Assembly: GCF_042743185.1 (NCBI RefSeq) | Contig: NZ_JBHYMS010000004.1 | Location: forward strand, 1 to 64,000 | Direction of reading: 5' to 3' | Source: Inquilinus sp042743185 | GTDB lineage: Bacteria; Pseudomonadota; Alphaproteobacteria; DSM-16000; Inquilinaceae | DNA length: 64,000 nucleotides | In this document: positions 1 to 9,695 of the stretch, in pieces | Layout: every line of letters begins with the position of its first letter | How positions within the stretch are numbered: the first letter of the stretch is position 1 | Position numbers and translations under genes: made by a program | The notes under the pieces: model-generated | The model's database searches: none | Told to the model about the DNA's origin: nothing | What the model saw: only the letters and a program-made list of their open reading frames with translations

Positions 1-4
1 GATT

Positions 5-38
5 GTCTCGTGGGCTCGGATATGTTTATAAGAGACAA
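5..38 (+). other. Nextera adapter remnant at contig end
   Basis: Bases 5-38 match the 34-base Illumina Nextera read-2 transposon adapter, including the mosaic end, with three mismatches. The readable blocks are GTCTCGTGGGCTCGG at 5-19 and TATAAGAGACA at 27-37. This is library-preparation sequence, not genomic DNA. It abuts a truncated copy of the dispersed repeat, so the assembly most likely stopped in that repeat and kept the adapter. Any reading frame through bases 1-40 is artificial. The adapter sequence is known from memory, and the match was made by eye. Confidence 0.93.
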
Positions 39-39
39 A

Positions 40-88
40 ATGTCGACATCGGGACGGTGTTGGGTTCGCGGTCGCGAACCCAACCTAC
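40..88. repeat. Truncated copy of the nested-palindrome repeat
   Basis: This is the right-hand half of the dispersed repeat: the spacer ATGTCGACATCGGGACGGTG followed by TTGGGTTCGC, four loop bases, then GCGAACCCAACCTAC. The left half is missing because the contig ends here at the adapter. The spacer closely resembles those of the copies at 9596-9675 and 10098-10176, so these three form one subfamily. It lies just past the 3' end of the minus-strand permease gene. Confidence 0.85.
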
Positions 89-104
89 GCGAACGGCCGC
101 ATCC

Positions 105-1004
105 TCAGCCCTTCACCGCCCCCAGCGTCAGGCCGCGCACGATGTAGCGCTGGGCCAGCAGCGCCAGCAGCACCGGCGGGATCATCGCGATCAGCGCCCG
201 GGTCGCCATGAACCAGAACTGCACGCCGCGGGTGTCGACCGCGCCGGCCATGTGCGCGGGCATCATCTTGGTCTCGGTGATGCCGAGCGAGGACGAGAAC
301 AGGAACTCGTTCCAGGCGAAGGCGAAGATGATCATGGCGGTCGCCGCCACCGCCGGCGCCGCCAGGGGCAGGGCCACGCGCAGGAAGGCGCCCCAGTGCG
401 ACGCGCCGTCGACCAGCGCGGCCTCCTCCAGCTCCACCGGCAGGTCGAGGAAGGTCTGGCGCAGGATGACGACGACGAAGGGCAGGATGAAGGTGGCGTT
501 GCACAGGATCAGCGCGGTCTTGCTGTCCAGCATGTCGAGCGACCGGAACACGATGTAGAAGGGCAGCAGCGTCGCCACCGGCGGCAGCACGCGCTGCGAC
601 AGGAACCAGATGGTGATGTCGCTGTTGCTCCAGAACCGGAAGCGGGCCAGGGCATAGGCCGCCGGCAGGCCGAGGGCGAGGGCCAGGGCGACGGCGCTGA
701 GCGAGACGATCAGGCTGGTCTGCAGTGCGCGCCAGCCCTCCGGCGTGCTCAGCTCCAGCGCGAAGTTCTTCAGCGTTGGCTGGAAGTCGAGCCAGGGGAT
801 GCCGAGCCCGGCCACGGTGAAGGTGTCGGCCGGGTTGCGCAGCGCGGTCGAGATCGCCCAGTACAGCGGGAAGAAGAACAGGATCGCGGCGGCGATCGCC
901 ACCAGCGACCACAGCGAATCGGCCATGCTGCTGCGCCGGCCCAGCGGCTTCACCCGGTCGGCGGGAACCTCATGGATCGGCGCGGCGGCGTCAGGCGTAG
1001 ACAT
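105..1004 (-). CDS. Carbohydrate ABC transporter permease (MalG-like)
   Basis: This 299-residue inner-membrane protein is a permease of the CUT1 sugar family. It has an N-terminal cytoplasmic tail, a first membrane segment at about residues 31-54, and five more hydrophobic segments. The EAA loop that docks the ATPase is at about residues 194-213 (EEAALVDGASHWGAFLRVAL). The ATG start overlaps the end of the upstream permease gene by 14 bases, which indicates translational coupling. With the binding protein (1989-3641) and first permease (991-1938) it forms an import system. The ATPase gene is not in the window and may lie beyond the contig end. The substrate cannot be told from sequence. Confidence 0.9.
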   Translation of the reverse strand: MSTPDAAAPIHEVPADRVKPLGRRSSMADSLWSLVAIAAAILFFFPLYWAISTALRNPADTFTVAGLGIPWLDFQPTLKNFALELSTPEGWRALQTSLIVSLSAVALALALGLPAAYALARFRFWSNSDITIWFLSQRVLPPVATLLPFYIVFRSLDMLDSKTALILCNATFILPFVVVILRQTFLDLPVELEEAALVDGASHWGAFLRVALPLAAPAVAATAMIIFAFAWNEFLFSSSLGITETKMMPAHMAGAVDTRGVQFWFMATRALIAMIPPVLLALLAQRYIVRGLTLGAVKG

Positions 1005-1938
1005 TTCGCACCCGCTTGAAGAACAGGGTGACGATCGCCATCACCACGGCCAGGAGCGTCAGCGCCAGGGCCGAGGCGTAGCCGACGTCGAAGAAGCGCA
1101 GGCCCGTGCGGAAGGCGAGGTAGGAGACCGACTGGGTGGCGTTGCCGGGCCCGCCCACGGTCAGCGAGGCGACGACGTCGAACACCTTCATCGCCTCGGC
1201 CAGGCGCAGCAGCAGCACGATCACGATCACCGGCGTCATCAGCGGCAGCACCACCCCGGTCCAGATCCGGAAGCTGGACTTGGTCTCCAGCCGCGCCGCC
1301 TCGATCAGGTCGTCGGGGACGCCCTGCAGCCCGGCCAGCAGCACCAGGAAGCAGAACGGCGTCCACTGCCAGATGTCGACGATCATGATCGACACCAGGG
1401 CCCAGCCCGGGTTCGACAGCCAGGGGATGCCGGTCCAGCCCAGGGGCCCGCCGGCCTCGTAGAAGATGGTGAAGAACAGGTACCCGGCCGCCACCGGGGT
1501 GGCGAAGATCGGCAGGATCATGATCGTGCGCAGGATGCCGCGGCCGGGGATGCTGCGGTTGAACAGGAAGGCCAGCAGCAGGCCGAGCCCCATCTCGACG
1601 CCGACCGAGACGACCACGAAGATCGCCGTCACCCGCGCCGCCTCGCGCACCTGGGGATCGGTGAAGATGCGGCCGAAATTGCCCAGGCCGACGAAGTCCC
1701 AGGTGTTGACGGTCTGGCGCTGCACCTCGGTCCGGGTGCGCGGCGTGCCGTCCGGCTTCAGCACCGGGTTGCCGCTGGCATCCAGCCGCGGCACCTCCGC
1801 CCGCGTGGTCACGGTCTCGGTCTTCACCGTATGGAAGGCGGCGTAGACGGTGTAGAGCGTCGGGAAGATGGTGAAGGCCAGCACCCAGGCCACCGCCGGG
1901 GTCAGGAACAGCAGGCGGATTCGTCCGGTCCAGCGCAT
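991..1938 (-). CDS. Carbohydrate ABC transporter permease (MalF/UgpA-like)
   Basis: This 315-residue CUT1 permease is the partner of the MalG-like protein downstream. An N-terminal membrane segment lies at about residues 8-33. A periplasmic stretch rich in charged residues (about 35-80) follows, then five more membrane segments. The EAA loop is at about residues 205-232 (DDLIEAARLETKSSFRIWTG). It starts 50 bases after the binding-protein stop, behind a purine-rich ribosome site. Together the three genes read binding protein, MalF-like, MalG-like, the usual CUT1 order. Confidence 0.9.
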   Translation of the reverse strand: MRWTGRIRLLFLTPAVAWVLAFTIFPTLYTVYAAFHTVKTETVTTRAEVPRLDASGNPVLKPDGTPRTRTEVQRQTVNTWDFVGLGNFGRIFTDPQVREAARVTAIFVVVSVGVEMGLGLLLAFLFNRSIPGRGILRTIMILPIFATPVAAGYLFFTIFYEAGGPLGWTGIPWLSNPGWALVSIMIVDIWQWTPFCFLVLLAGLQGVPDDLIEAARLETKSSFRIWTGVVLPLMTPVIVIVLLLRLAEAMKVFDVVASLTVGGPGNATQSVSYLAFRTGLRFFDVGYASALALTLLAVVMAIVTLFFKRVRNVYA

Positions 1939-1988
1939 CGTGCCGTCTCGTCCCCCTTCCCGTTACGCGTCGGGCACGGACCGTGCCG

Positions 1989-3641
1989 CTATTCGCCCTT
2001 CCAGCCGATCGCCGCCTGGTAGTTCTTCAGCTGCTGGTCGCGGCCGAGGCGGTCGGTGATCTGGTCCCAGGCCGCCGCGGTGTCGTCCAGCGCCTGCTGC
2101 GGCGTCTTCGACCCGCTCATCGCCGCCGACAGGTTGCTGTCCAGCGCGTCATAATACTCCTGCGTGCCGGTGATCCGCATATACGGCAGCATGGTCTTGG
2201 CATTGTAGTTGCTGTGATAGGCGTCCAGGTACTCCTTCACGTCCTGGGCGTCCCATTTCAGGGCGGATTCGGTGTAGTCGGCCAGCTTCGCCTCGCCGGT
2301 CGGCTCCAGCCACTGGTAAGAGTAGCCGGGGTCGACGCCGTCCCAGCCGATCGTGGCCAGGAACTTCTGCGACGGCTTGATCGCCATCAGCGACAGCAGG
2401 CTGTAGGCCGCCTCGGGATGCTGGCCGAGCGACGAGACCACGCCGTGCCACGACCCGCCGGTGACGTTGCCGACCTGCCGCGGCTCCTTCACCGTGACGA
2501 AGGTCTTCTGCTCCATGTCCCAATAGGTGTCCGACGCCGGCAGGGCGGAGGAGCCGAGCTTGCCGCGGATCTTCGACCGCTCCAGGTCCTGCGCCAGCGC
2601 GCCGACGTCGCCGTAGGAGAAGTTGAACACCGCCTTGCCGCGCAGGAAGAAGTCCCAGGCCTCGCCCAGGCTCCAGCTCACCTGCGCCGGCGGGCCGAAG
2701 GCGGCGAGCTCCTTCAGGAACTCCAGCGCCTTGACGTGGCCCGGGCTGTTGATCAGCGGCTTCATGTCGACCGGATCGAACCAGTAGACGTTATGGGTCC
2801 GGTCCAGCGTGTCGCCCGGGGTCATGGCGAAGGAGGTGGCCAGCGTGGTGAAGTGGTACAGCCCCTGCTCGCGGACCTTGAGGTGCAGCACCGCGCCGCT
2901 GTCCGGCTCCGCATCGTTGCTGTCGAAGTTCTTGCCGTTGAAGTACTTGGCGATGTCGCGCAGCTGCTGCAGCGTCTTCGGCGGCGCCGGCATGTCATAG
3001 CCGTATTCCGTCTTGAACGCCGCCTGGTGCGTCGGGTCGGTCAGCAGGTCGCGGCGGTAGTACAGGATCTGGCCGTCGGCATCGCTGAGCACGCCGTAGC
3101 CGACATTGTCCCAGGTGTAGATGTTCCGCAGCGCCGGCGGCATCACGTCGTAGTCCCATTTCGGGTACTCGCCGCTCTTCTTCCACTCGTCGACCGGCAG
3201 GATGTAGTTGCCGGCGATCAGGTCGCCGTAGAAGAAGGCCCCGACGATGATGGCGTCGTACTCGCCCGTGCCGTTGCGCAGGTCGAGGAAGGTCTTGGTG
3301 TAGAGCTCGGAGATCGGGGTCAGCGCGATGTTCAGCTTGGCGCCGGTCAGCTCCTCCCAGATCGGGCGGAACATGTAGACCGGGCCGGAGATGCCGCCCT
3401 TCGGGCCGGAATCGAGGCTGAGGATGGTGACCGTCTCGCCCTCGAAGGGCTTCTGGCCGGGACCGAAGAGGGAGCCCAGCTCCTCCTTCGTCGTCTTGAT
3501 CTCCATCCCGTATTCGGGATCGGATCTGAGCGTCACCGTGCCGTCGTCGTGCCAGGTGACATGCGGCGTGTCCTGTGCCGCGGCCGCGCCGCCCAGGACG
3601 ACCAGCACCGTCGACAGCAGCAGAGCCCTGCTGATGGCCAT
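1989..3641 (-). CDS. ABC transporter extracellular solute-binding protein
   Basis: This 550-residue periplasmic binding protein has a signal peptide at residues 1-22 (MAISRALLLSTVLVVLGGAA, cleaved near AAAAQ). I chose the ATG at 3641, 24 codons inside the longest frame, because GGGGAGGAAACC stands directly before it and the signal peptide begins there. It is longer than typical sugar-binding proteins (about 400-450 residues) and resembles the long group of family 1 binding proteins. It is first in an operon with two CUT1 permeases, so it delivers a carbohydrate or polyol. The exact ligand is unknown. Confidence 0.85.
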   Translation of the reverse strand: MAISRALLLSTVLVVLGGAAAAQDTPHVTWHDDGTVTLRSDPEYGMEIKTTKEELGSLFGPGQKPFEGETVTILSLDSGPKGGISGPVYMFRPIWEELTGAKLNIALTPISELYTKTFLDLRNGTGEYDAIIVGAFFYGDLIAGNYILPVDEWKKSGEYPKWDYDVMPPALRNIYTWDNVGYGVLSDADGQILYYRRDLLTDPTHQAAFKTEYGYDMPAPPKTLQQLRDIAKYFNGKNFDSNDAEPDSGAVLHLKVREQGLYHFTTLATSFAMTPGDTLDRTHNVYWFDPVDMKPLINSPGHVKALEFLKELAAFGPPAQVSWSLGEAWDFFLRGKAVFNFSYGDVGALAQDLERSKIRGKLGSSALPASDTYWDMEQKTFVTVKEPRQVGNVTGGSWHGVVSSLGQHPEAAYSLLSLMAIKPSQKFLATIGWDGVDPGYSYQWLEPTGEAKLADYTESALKWDAQDVKEYLDAYHSNYNAKTMLPYMRITGTQEYYDALDSNLSAAMSGSKTPQQALDDTAAAWDQITDRLGRDQQLKNYQAAIGWKGE

Positions 3642-3664
3642 GGTTTCCTCCCCCTGTGACATCG

Positions 3665-3679
3665 CCGGACAGTGTCCGG
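3665..3679. promoter_or_regulatory. Inverted repeat in divergent promoter region
   Basis: CCGGACA-G-TGTCCGG is a perfect 7-base inverted repeat, 23 bases upstream of the binding-protein start. It lies in the 212-base region between the divergent solute-binding-protein genes. Its place fits a regulator operator for the sugar transporter. No regulator gene lies next to it, so the partner is unknown. Confidence 0.4.
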
Positions 3680-3853
3680 TCAGCTTCGATCCGTGGACCC
3701 GCGCTGAACGCAATTCGCATTCATTATGTCAGGCGAAATCGTGCGATGATTGCGCAAGGATTGTCAAGGAAGCCATCCGGGTGCATCGGTCTTGCGCCAC
3801 GGCCCTTCGGCGGGAAGACTGCGCCCGACCGATTCCCCATCCGGACAAGCCGC

Positions 3854-5683
3854 ATGCGCACCGCCCGCCTTCTGCTCCGTCTTGCCTTGGCCGCTCTGCT
3901 GATCGGCGCCCTGCCGGTGGCCGCGCAGACGCAGGGCGAGGCGCCGGCGGCTGCAGGGGGTGGCATCGCCATGTATGGCGGGCCGAAATACCCGGCGGAC
4001 TTCGACCATTTCGCCTATGCCGATCTGGCCGCGCCGAAGGGGGGCGAGCTGCGCCAGGCGGTGGTCGGCAGCTTCGACACGCTGAACCCCTTCATCATCG
4101 GCGGGCAGACCGACCAGGTCCGGCTGATCGTGCCGCCCTACGTCTTCGCCAGCCTGATGACGCGGGGCTGGGACGAGCCGTTCACGCTCTACCCCTACGT
4201 GGCCGACCGGGCGGAGATGTCGGACGACCGGCGCCAGATCACCTTCCACCTCAATCCCAAGGCTGTGTTCCACGACGGCACGCCGATCACCGCGGATGAC
4301 GTGATCTTCACCTGGCAGGTCCAGGGCACCAAGGGCCTGCCCAACACCCGCGCGATCTATGGAACGATGGACGGGATCGACCGCGTCGACGACCGCACGG
4401 TGCGCTTCCGCTTCAAGCCGGAGGCGGCGCGCGAGAACCCGCTCGTCGTCGCGATGCAGCCGATCCTGAGCAAGGCCTGGTACACCAGCCACCCGTTCGA
4501 CCAGCCGAGCCTCGACCCGCCGCTGGGGGCCGGTCCCTACAGGATCGGCGCCGTCGATCCGGGGCGCAGCATCACGCTGGCGCGGGTCAAGGACTGGTGG
4601 GCGGCGGACCTGCCGGCGCTGCGCGGGCTCTACAACTTCGATACGCTGCGGTTCGACTTCTACCTCGACGCCGACACGGCGCTGGAGGCGTTCAAGGCCG
4701 GCGCCTACAACCTGCGGCGCGAACGCGACGCCGAGAAATGGGTCGGCGGCGCCTACGACTTCCCGGCGGCCCAGGACGGCCGCGTCACCATGCTGACCCT
4801 GCCGCACTACCGGCCGGTCGGGATGATGGGCTTCGCCATGAACACGCGCCGGCCGATATTCGCCGATCCGCGGGTGCGCCGGGCCATGATCCTGGCCTTC
4901 GATTTCGAATGGGTGAACAAGACCCTGCTGGGCGGCCAGTACAAGCGCGACGACAGCTATTTCGCCAATTCGGCCCTGGCCGCGACCGACACGCCGAAGG
5001 AGGCGGAGCTGCGGCTGCTGGAACCGTTCCGCGACCAGCTGCCGCCGCAGCTCTTCACCGAGCCCTACGTCCTGCCGCCGAGCGACGGCAGCGGCCGCAA
5101 CCGCGAGAACCTGCGGGCGGCGCAGGCCCTGCTGGCCGAAGCCGGCTGGACGATCAGGGACAATGTGCTGGTGGACGGCAGCGGCGCCCCGTTCCGCTTC
5201 GAGATCCTGCTGCAGAACAAGGGTGTCCAGCGCATTGCCCTGGCCTATGCCGACCAGCTGCGCCGGCTCGGCATCCAGGCCTCGGTCCGGCTGGTTGAGA
5301 GTGCCCAATACACCAACCGTGTCGCGACCTATGATTTCGACGTGATGCTCAACACCTGGATCTCGACGCTCTCGCCCGGCGTCGAGCAGCAGCGCTACTG
5401 GCGCAGCGACATGGCCGACCTGTCTGGCGCCAGGAACTATCCGGGGGTGAAGAGCCCGGTGGTCGACGCCCTGATCAAGGCTGTGATCGACGCCCGGAGC
5501 CAGGAAGACCTCCAGGCGGCCGTGCACGCCCTCGACCGGGTGCTGCTGTGGGGCAACTACGTGGTGCCGCTCTACTATCTCGACCGCGACTACGTCGCCT
5601 ATTGGGGCAATCTCGGCCGGGTCACCAGCGTCAACCCGACCTATGGCACGGTGCTGGAAGCCTGGTGGTCGAACGATAAGTAG
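3854..5683 (+). CDS. YejA-like oligopeptide ABC substrate-binding protein
   Basis: This 609-residue periplasmic binding protein belongs to family 5 (SBP_bac_5). The ATG at 3854 begins a clear signal peptide (residues 1-25, ending near PVAAQ), so the longer frame from 3656 was not used. The mature start (MYGGPKYPADFDHFAYADLAAPKGG is split here as MYGGPKYPADFDHF and APKGG) is typical of the YejA subgroup. Members bind peptides, such as microcin C in E. coli, or related compounds. No permease or ATPase genes follow; the next gene is a small unrelated secreted protein. It may be an orphan receptor or use a transporter elsewhere. Confidence 0.85.
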   Translation: MRTARLLLRLALAALLIGALPVAAQTQGEAPAAAGGGIAMYGGPKYPADFDHFAYADLAAPKGGELRQAVVGSFDTLNPFIIGGQTDQVRLIVPPYVFASLMTRGWDEPFTLYPYVADRAEMSDDRRQITFHLNPKAVFHDGTPITADDVIFTWQVQGTKGLPNTRAIYGTMDGIDRVDDRTVRFRFKPEAARENPLVVAMQPILSKAWYTSHPFDQPSLDPPLGAGPYRIGAVDPGRSITLARVKDWWAADLPALRGLYNFDTLRFDFYLDADTALEAFKAGAYNLRRERDAEKWVGGAYDFPAAQDGRVTMLTLPHYRPVGMMGFAMNTRRPIFADPRVRRAMILAFDFEWVNKTLLGGQYKRDDSYFANSALAATDTPKEAELRLLEPFRDQLPPQLFTEPYVLPPSDGSGRNRENLRAAQALLAEAGWTIRDNVLVDGSGAPFRFEILLQNKGVQRIALAYADQLRRLGIQASVRLVESAQYTNRVATYDFDVMLNTWISTLSPGVEQQRYWRSDMADLSGARNYPGVKSPVVDALIKAVIDARSQEDLQAAVHALDRVLLWGNYVVPLYYLDRDYVAYWGNLGRVTSVNPTYGTVLEAWWSNDK

Positions 5684-5817
5684 CGGCGCCCTATCGCCGG
5701 CGCGGATCGGCGCAATTCTTCACAATTGCTGGGAACCCGGTCCGCAGCCACGGGTTTCCCGGACGCCGCCTCGGCTCGCTCCGGTGCGGCCCATCCAGGA
5801 AGCCCAAGGAGTTTTTC

Positions 5818-6135
5818 GTGAAGCGCATTCTTTTCGCCGCCGCCATTGCCACCCTCGCGGCGTCGCCGGCCTTTGCCGGCTGCACCGAAGACGCCCAGGC
5901 CCAGGCCCAGAAGATCCAGACCCTGACCCAGGCCACGATGACCAAGATGCAGGCCGGGGCCTCGAAGGACGAGCAATGCTCGGCCAGCAAGGACCTGATG
6001 GACGAGACCAAGAAGCTCGTCGCCATCTACAAGACCTGCAAGTCCGAGCTGAGCCTGACCGACGCGCAGATCGAGCAGGTCGACCAGCAGGTGACCACCG
6101 GCGACCAGTCCTACACCGCGCAGTGCGGCGGCTGA
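5818..6135 (+). CDS. Small secreted protein, unknown function
   Basis: This 105-residue protein has a clean signal peptide (residues 1-20, MKRILFAAAIATLAASPAFA). The mature part of about 85 residues is mostly helical by composition and has four cysteines (in GCTED, EQCSAS, KTCKS and AQCGG), which suggests two disulfides. The start is GTG at 5818, chosen because AAGGAG stands 6-12 bases before it and the signal peptide begins there. A strong hairpin terminator follows the stop by 19 bases, so it is probably a single-gene unit. I recognise no family. Confidence 0.75.
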   Translation: MKRILFAAAIATLAASPAFAGCTEDAQAQAQKIQTLTQATMTKMQAGASKDEQCSASKDLMDETKKLVAIYKTCKSELSLTDAQIEQVDQQVTTGDQSYTAQCGG

Positions 6136-6154
6136 TCCCCGGAGCCCGATGACG

Positions 6155-6190
6155 AAAAGCCCCGGCCGTCTCGGACAGCCGGGGCTTTTT
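6155..6190. terminator. Bidirectional intrinsic terminator
   Basis: AAAAGCCCCGGC and GCCGGGGCTTTTT form a strong GC stem with an A-run on one side and a T-run on the other. It lies between the convergent secreted-protein gene (plus) and RHH gene (minus) and can end transcription from both. Confidence 0.9.
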
Positions 6191-6193
6191 CCG

Positions 6194-6415
6194 TCAGATC
6201 TCCCGCGCCAGCGCCGCCTGGAGGACCGCGGTCCTGAGCGCGCTGGACAGGTTGCCCTCCGGGTCGCGGGCGGCGTCGACCGCCTCGACCAGGCGGTTGA
6301 CCGCCTGGCCGCGCGCCGCGGCCAGGCGGGTGAGGGCGTCCCAGAAGGCCGGCTCCAGCGACACGCTGGTGGCGTGGCCGGCGATGCTGACCGACCGTTT
6401 GCGGACGCCGCTCAC
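6194..6415 (-). CDS. Ribbon-helix-helix domain protein
   Basis: This 73-residue protein fits the RHH_4 family. The strand segment KRSVSIAGHATSVSLEP (residues 6-22) is followed by a helix (FWDALTRLAAARGQAVNRLVEAV). Such proteins are small dimeric DNA binders. It starts 10 bases after the fumC stop and so shares a transcript with fumarase. It ends at the bidirectional terminator. The target is unknown; regulation of the fumarase operon is possible but unproven. Confidence 0.75.
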   Translation of the reverse strand: MSGVRKRSVSIAGHATSVSLEPAFWDALTRLAAARGQAVNRLVEAVDAARDPEGNLSSALRTAVLQAALAREI

Positions 6416-6425
6416 GATCGTCGGG

Positions 6426-7829
<1,404 letters not shown>

Positions 7830-7940
7830 CGGACGGCTCCGGTTGCTGTCAGTTTTCGGCTGGCCGGCTTGCTAGCATGAAAGTGCCCGGGGCGGTAGGC
7901 TGGGTTGTCCCTTACGGCGTCCGATGCGCGGAGAAGGTCC

Positions 7941-8567
7941 ATGTCCGCCCACCATGATCACGACCACGACGAGGGCAGCGCGCTGCCGGAGATCGCGCTG
8001 CGGGTGAAGGCGCTGGAATCGATCCTGGTCGAGAAGGGCTATGTCGACCCCGCGGCGCTCGACGTGCTGATCGAGACCTACGAGACCAGGATCGGCCCCC
8101 GCAACGGCGCCCGGGTGGTGGCGAAGGCCTGGGCCGACCCGGCCTATCGCGAGCGCCTCAGGGCCGATGCCGGCGCCGCGATCGCCGAGTTCGGCTTCAT
8201 CGGCCGCCAGGGCGAGCACATGATCGCGGTCGAGAACACGCCCGACACCCACAACCTGGTCGTCTGCACCCTGTGCTCCTGCTACCCCTGGCCGGTGCTG
8301 GGCCTGCCGCCGGTCTGGTACAAATCGGCGCCCTACCGCTCGCGCGCGGTGATCGACCCGCGCGGCGTGCTGGCCGATTTCGGCGTCGCCCTGTCGGCCG
8401 GGACGAGGATCCGGGTCTGGGATTCGACCGCCGAGACCCGCTATCTGGTGATCCCGATGCGTCCCGCCGGCACCGAGGGCTGGGACGAGGAGGCGCTGGC
8501 GGACCTCGTCACCCGCGACAGCATGATCGGCGCCGGGCTAGCCCGTGAGCCGGGAGCAGCATCATGA
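7941..8567 (+). CDS. nthA: Nitrile hydratase alpha subunit, cobalt type
   Basis: This 208-residue subunit carries the metal centre of nitrile hydratase, which hydrates nitriles to amides. The claw motif VCTLCSC is at residues 108-114, followed by YPWPVLGLPP. Threonine at 110 and tyrosine after the last cysteine mark the cobalt type; iron types have VCSLCSC. Cys112 and Cys114 are the positions oxidised in known enzymes. The ATG at 7941 is preceded by GGAGAAGG, and a His/Asp-rich start (HHDHDHDE) follows. The gene overlaps the beta subunit by ATGA. Confidence 0.95.
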   Translation: MSAHHDHDHDEGSALPEIALRVKALESILVEKGYVDPAALDVLIETYETRIGPRNGARVVAKAWADPAYRERLRADAGAAIAEFGFIGRQGEHMIAVENTPDTHNLVVCTLCSCYPWPVLGLPPVWYKSAPYRSRAVIDPRGVLADFGVALSAGTRIRVWDSTAETRYLVIPMRPAGTEGWDEEALADLVTRDSMIGAGLAREPGAAS

Positions 8568-9223
8568 ACGGCGCCCAGGACCTCGGCGGCATGATGGGAT
8601 TCGGCCCGGTGGTGCCGGAGCCGGAGGATGTCCGCTTCCATGCGGAGTGGGAGAAGCGGGCCCTGGCCGTCACCCTTGCGGCGGGCGCCCTGGGGCACTG
8701 GACCATCGACGCCAGCCGGCATGCGCGCGAGACGCTGCACCCGGCGGACTACCTGTCCTCCAGCTACTACGAGATCTGGACCAAGGGGCTGGAGAAGCTG
8801 CTGCAGGGGGCGGGCCTGGTCTCGGCGGCCGAGCTGAAGGCCGGCCGCGCGATCGACCCGCCGGTCCCCGGCCAGAAGGTGCTGCGGGCGGACCAGGTCG
8901 CCGCGGTGCTGGCGCGCGGCAGCAATTACCAACGGCCGGCGGCGGCCCGGGCTCGCTTCGCCGTCGACGACGTGGTGCTCACCCGCAACGAGCATCCCAC
9001 CGGCCACACCCGGCTGCCGCGCTATGCCCGCGGCAAGGTCGGCACGGTCGAGCGCGTGCACGGCGTCTTCGTGCTGCCGGACAGCAACGCCCATGGCCGC
9101 GGCGAGAGCCCGCAATGGCTCTACACCGTGCGCTTCGACGGGCGCGAGCTGTGGGGCGAGGCCGCCGACCCGACCCTGACCGTCTCGATCGACGCCTGGG
9201 AGGGCTATCTTGAGCCGGCATGA
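8564..9223 (+). CDS. nthB: Nitrile hydratase beta subunit
   Basis: This 219-residue partner of the alpha subunit has the typical N-terminus (MNGAQDLGGMMGFGPV). The C-terminal SH3-like barrel contains the conserved HPTGHTRLPRYARGKVG (about residues 146-162). ATG overlaps the alpha stop (ATGA), so the subunits are translationally coupled. The stop in turn overlaps the accessory gene by 14 bases. Confidence 0.95.
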   Translation: MNGAQDLGGMMGFGPVVPEPEDVRFHAEWEKRALAVTLAAGALGHWTIDASRHARETLHPADYLSSSYYEIWTKGLEKLLQGAGLVSAAELKAGRAIDPPVPGQKVLRADQVAAVLARGSNYQRPAAARARFAVDDVVLTRNEHPTGHTRLPRYARGKVGTVERVHGVFVLPDSNAHGRGESPQWLYTVRFDGRELWGEAADPTLTVSIDAWEGYLEPA

Positions 9224-9599
9224 GGCGGTGATCGCGGCGCTGGACGGCACAGCACCGCTGCCGCCGCGCGATGCCGACGGGCCGGTCTTCGCCGAGCCGT
9301 GGCAGGCCCAGGCCTTCGCCATGGCGGTGGCGCTGCACCAGCGCGGCGTCTTCACCTGGCCGGAATGGGCGGCGGCGCTGGCGGCGGAGATCGCCCGCGC
9401 CCGGGGGGCGGGCGAGCCCGACGACGGCAGCCGCTACTACGAGCACTGGCTGGCGGCGCTGGAGCGGCTGGTCCTGGCCAAGGGCGTCGCCGATGCGGAG
9501 GCGCTGGGCCGGCGCAAGGACGCCTGGGACCGCGCCGCCCGGGCGACGCCGCACGGCGCGCCGATCCTGCTGGAGAACGACCCGCTGTCCCACGCGTAG
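9210..9599 (+). CDS. Nitrile hydratase accessory (activator) protein
   Basis: This 129-residue protein belongs to the short nitrile hydratase accessory family, whose members help insert cobalt or mature the alpha subunit. It resembles the beta-subunit N-terminal fold: FAEPWQAQAFAMAVALHQRGVFTWPEWAAAL at residues 27-57 (shown as FAEPWQAQAFA and FTWPEWAAAL) and YYEHWLAALERLV later. The start is TTG at 9210, inside the end of the beta gene. The in-frame alternative, GTG at 9228, would remove conserved-looking residues. The stop codon TAG is the first part of the adjoining repeat element. Confidence 0.85.
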   Translation: MSRHEAVIAALDGTAPLPPRDADGPVFAEPWQAQAFAMAVALHQRGVFTWPEWAAALAAEIARARGAGEPDDGSRYYEHWLAALERLVLAKGVADAEALGRRKDAWDRAARATPHGAPILLENDPLSHA

Positions 9600-9675
9600 G
9601 TTGGGTTCGCGAATGCGAACCCAACATGTCGACGCCGGGACCGGTGTTGGGTTCGCATCCGCGAACCCAACCTAC
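9596..9675. repeat. Nested-palindrome repeat, copy 2
   Basis: The 80-base element is GTAGGTTGGGTTCGC, four bases, GCGAACCCAACA, then spacer TGTCGACGCCGGGACCGGTG, then TTGGGTTCGC, four bases, GCGAACCCAACCTAC. Each half is a hairpin, and the outer arms also pair with each other. Its bases 9597-9599 (TAG) are the stop codon of the nitrile hydratase accessory gene. It is the only copy lying between two genes of the same direction. Confidence 0.9.
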
Positions 9676-9695
9676 ATTCTAGGCGAGGAAACCCC

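Noticed and set aside
1..1019. Open frame beginning at position 3 with MSRGLG
   Set aside because: It reads through the adapter and the antisense of the permease gene, so it is not a gene.
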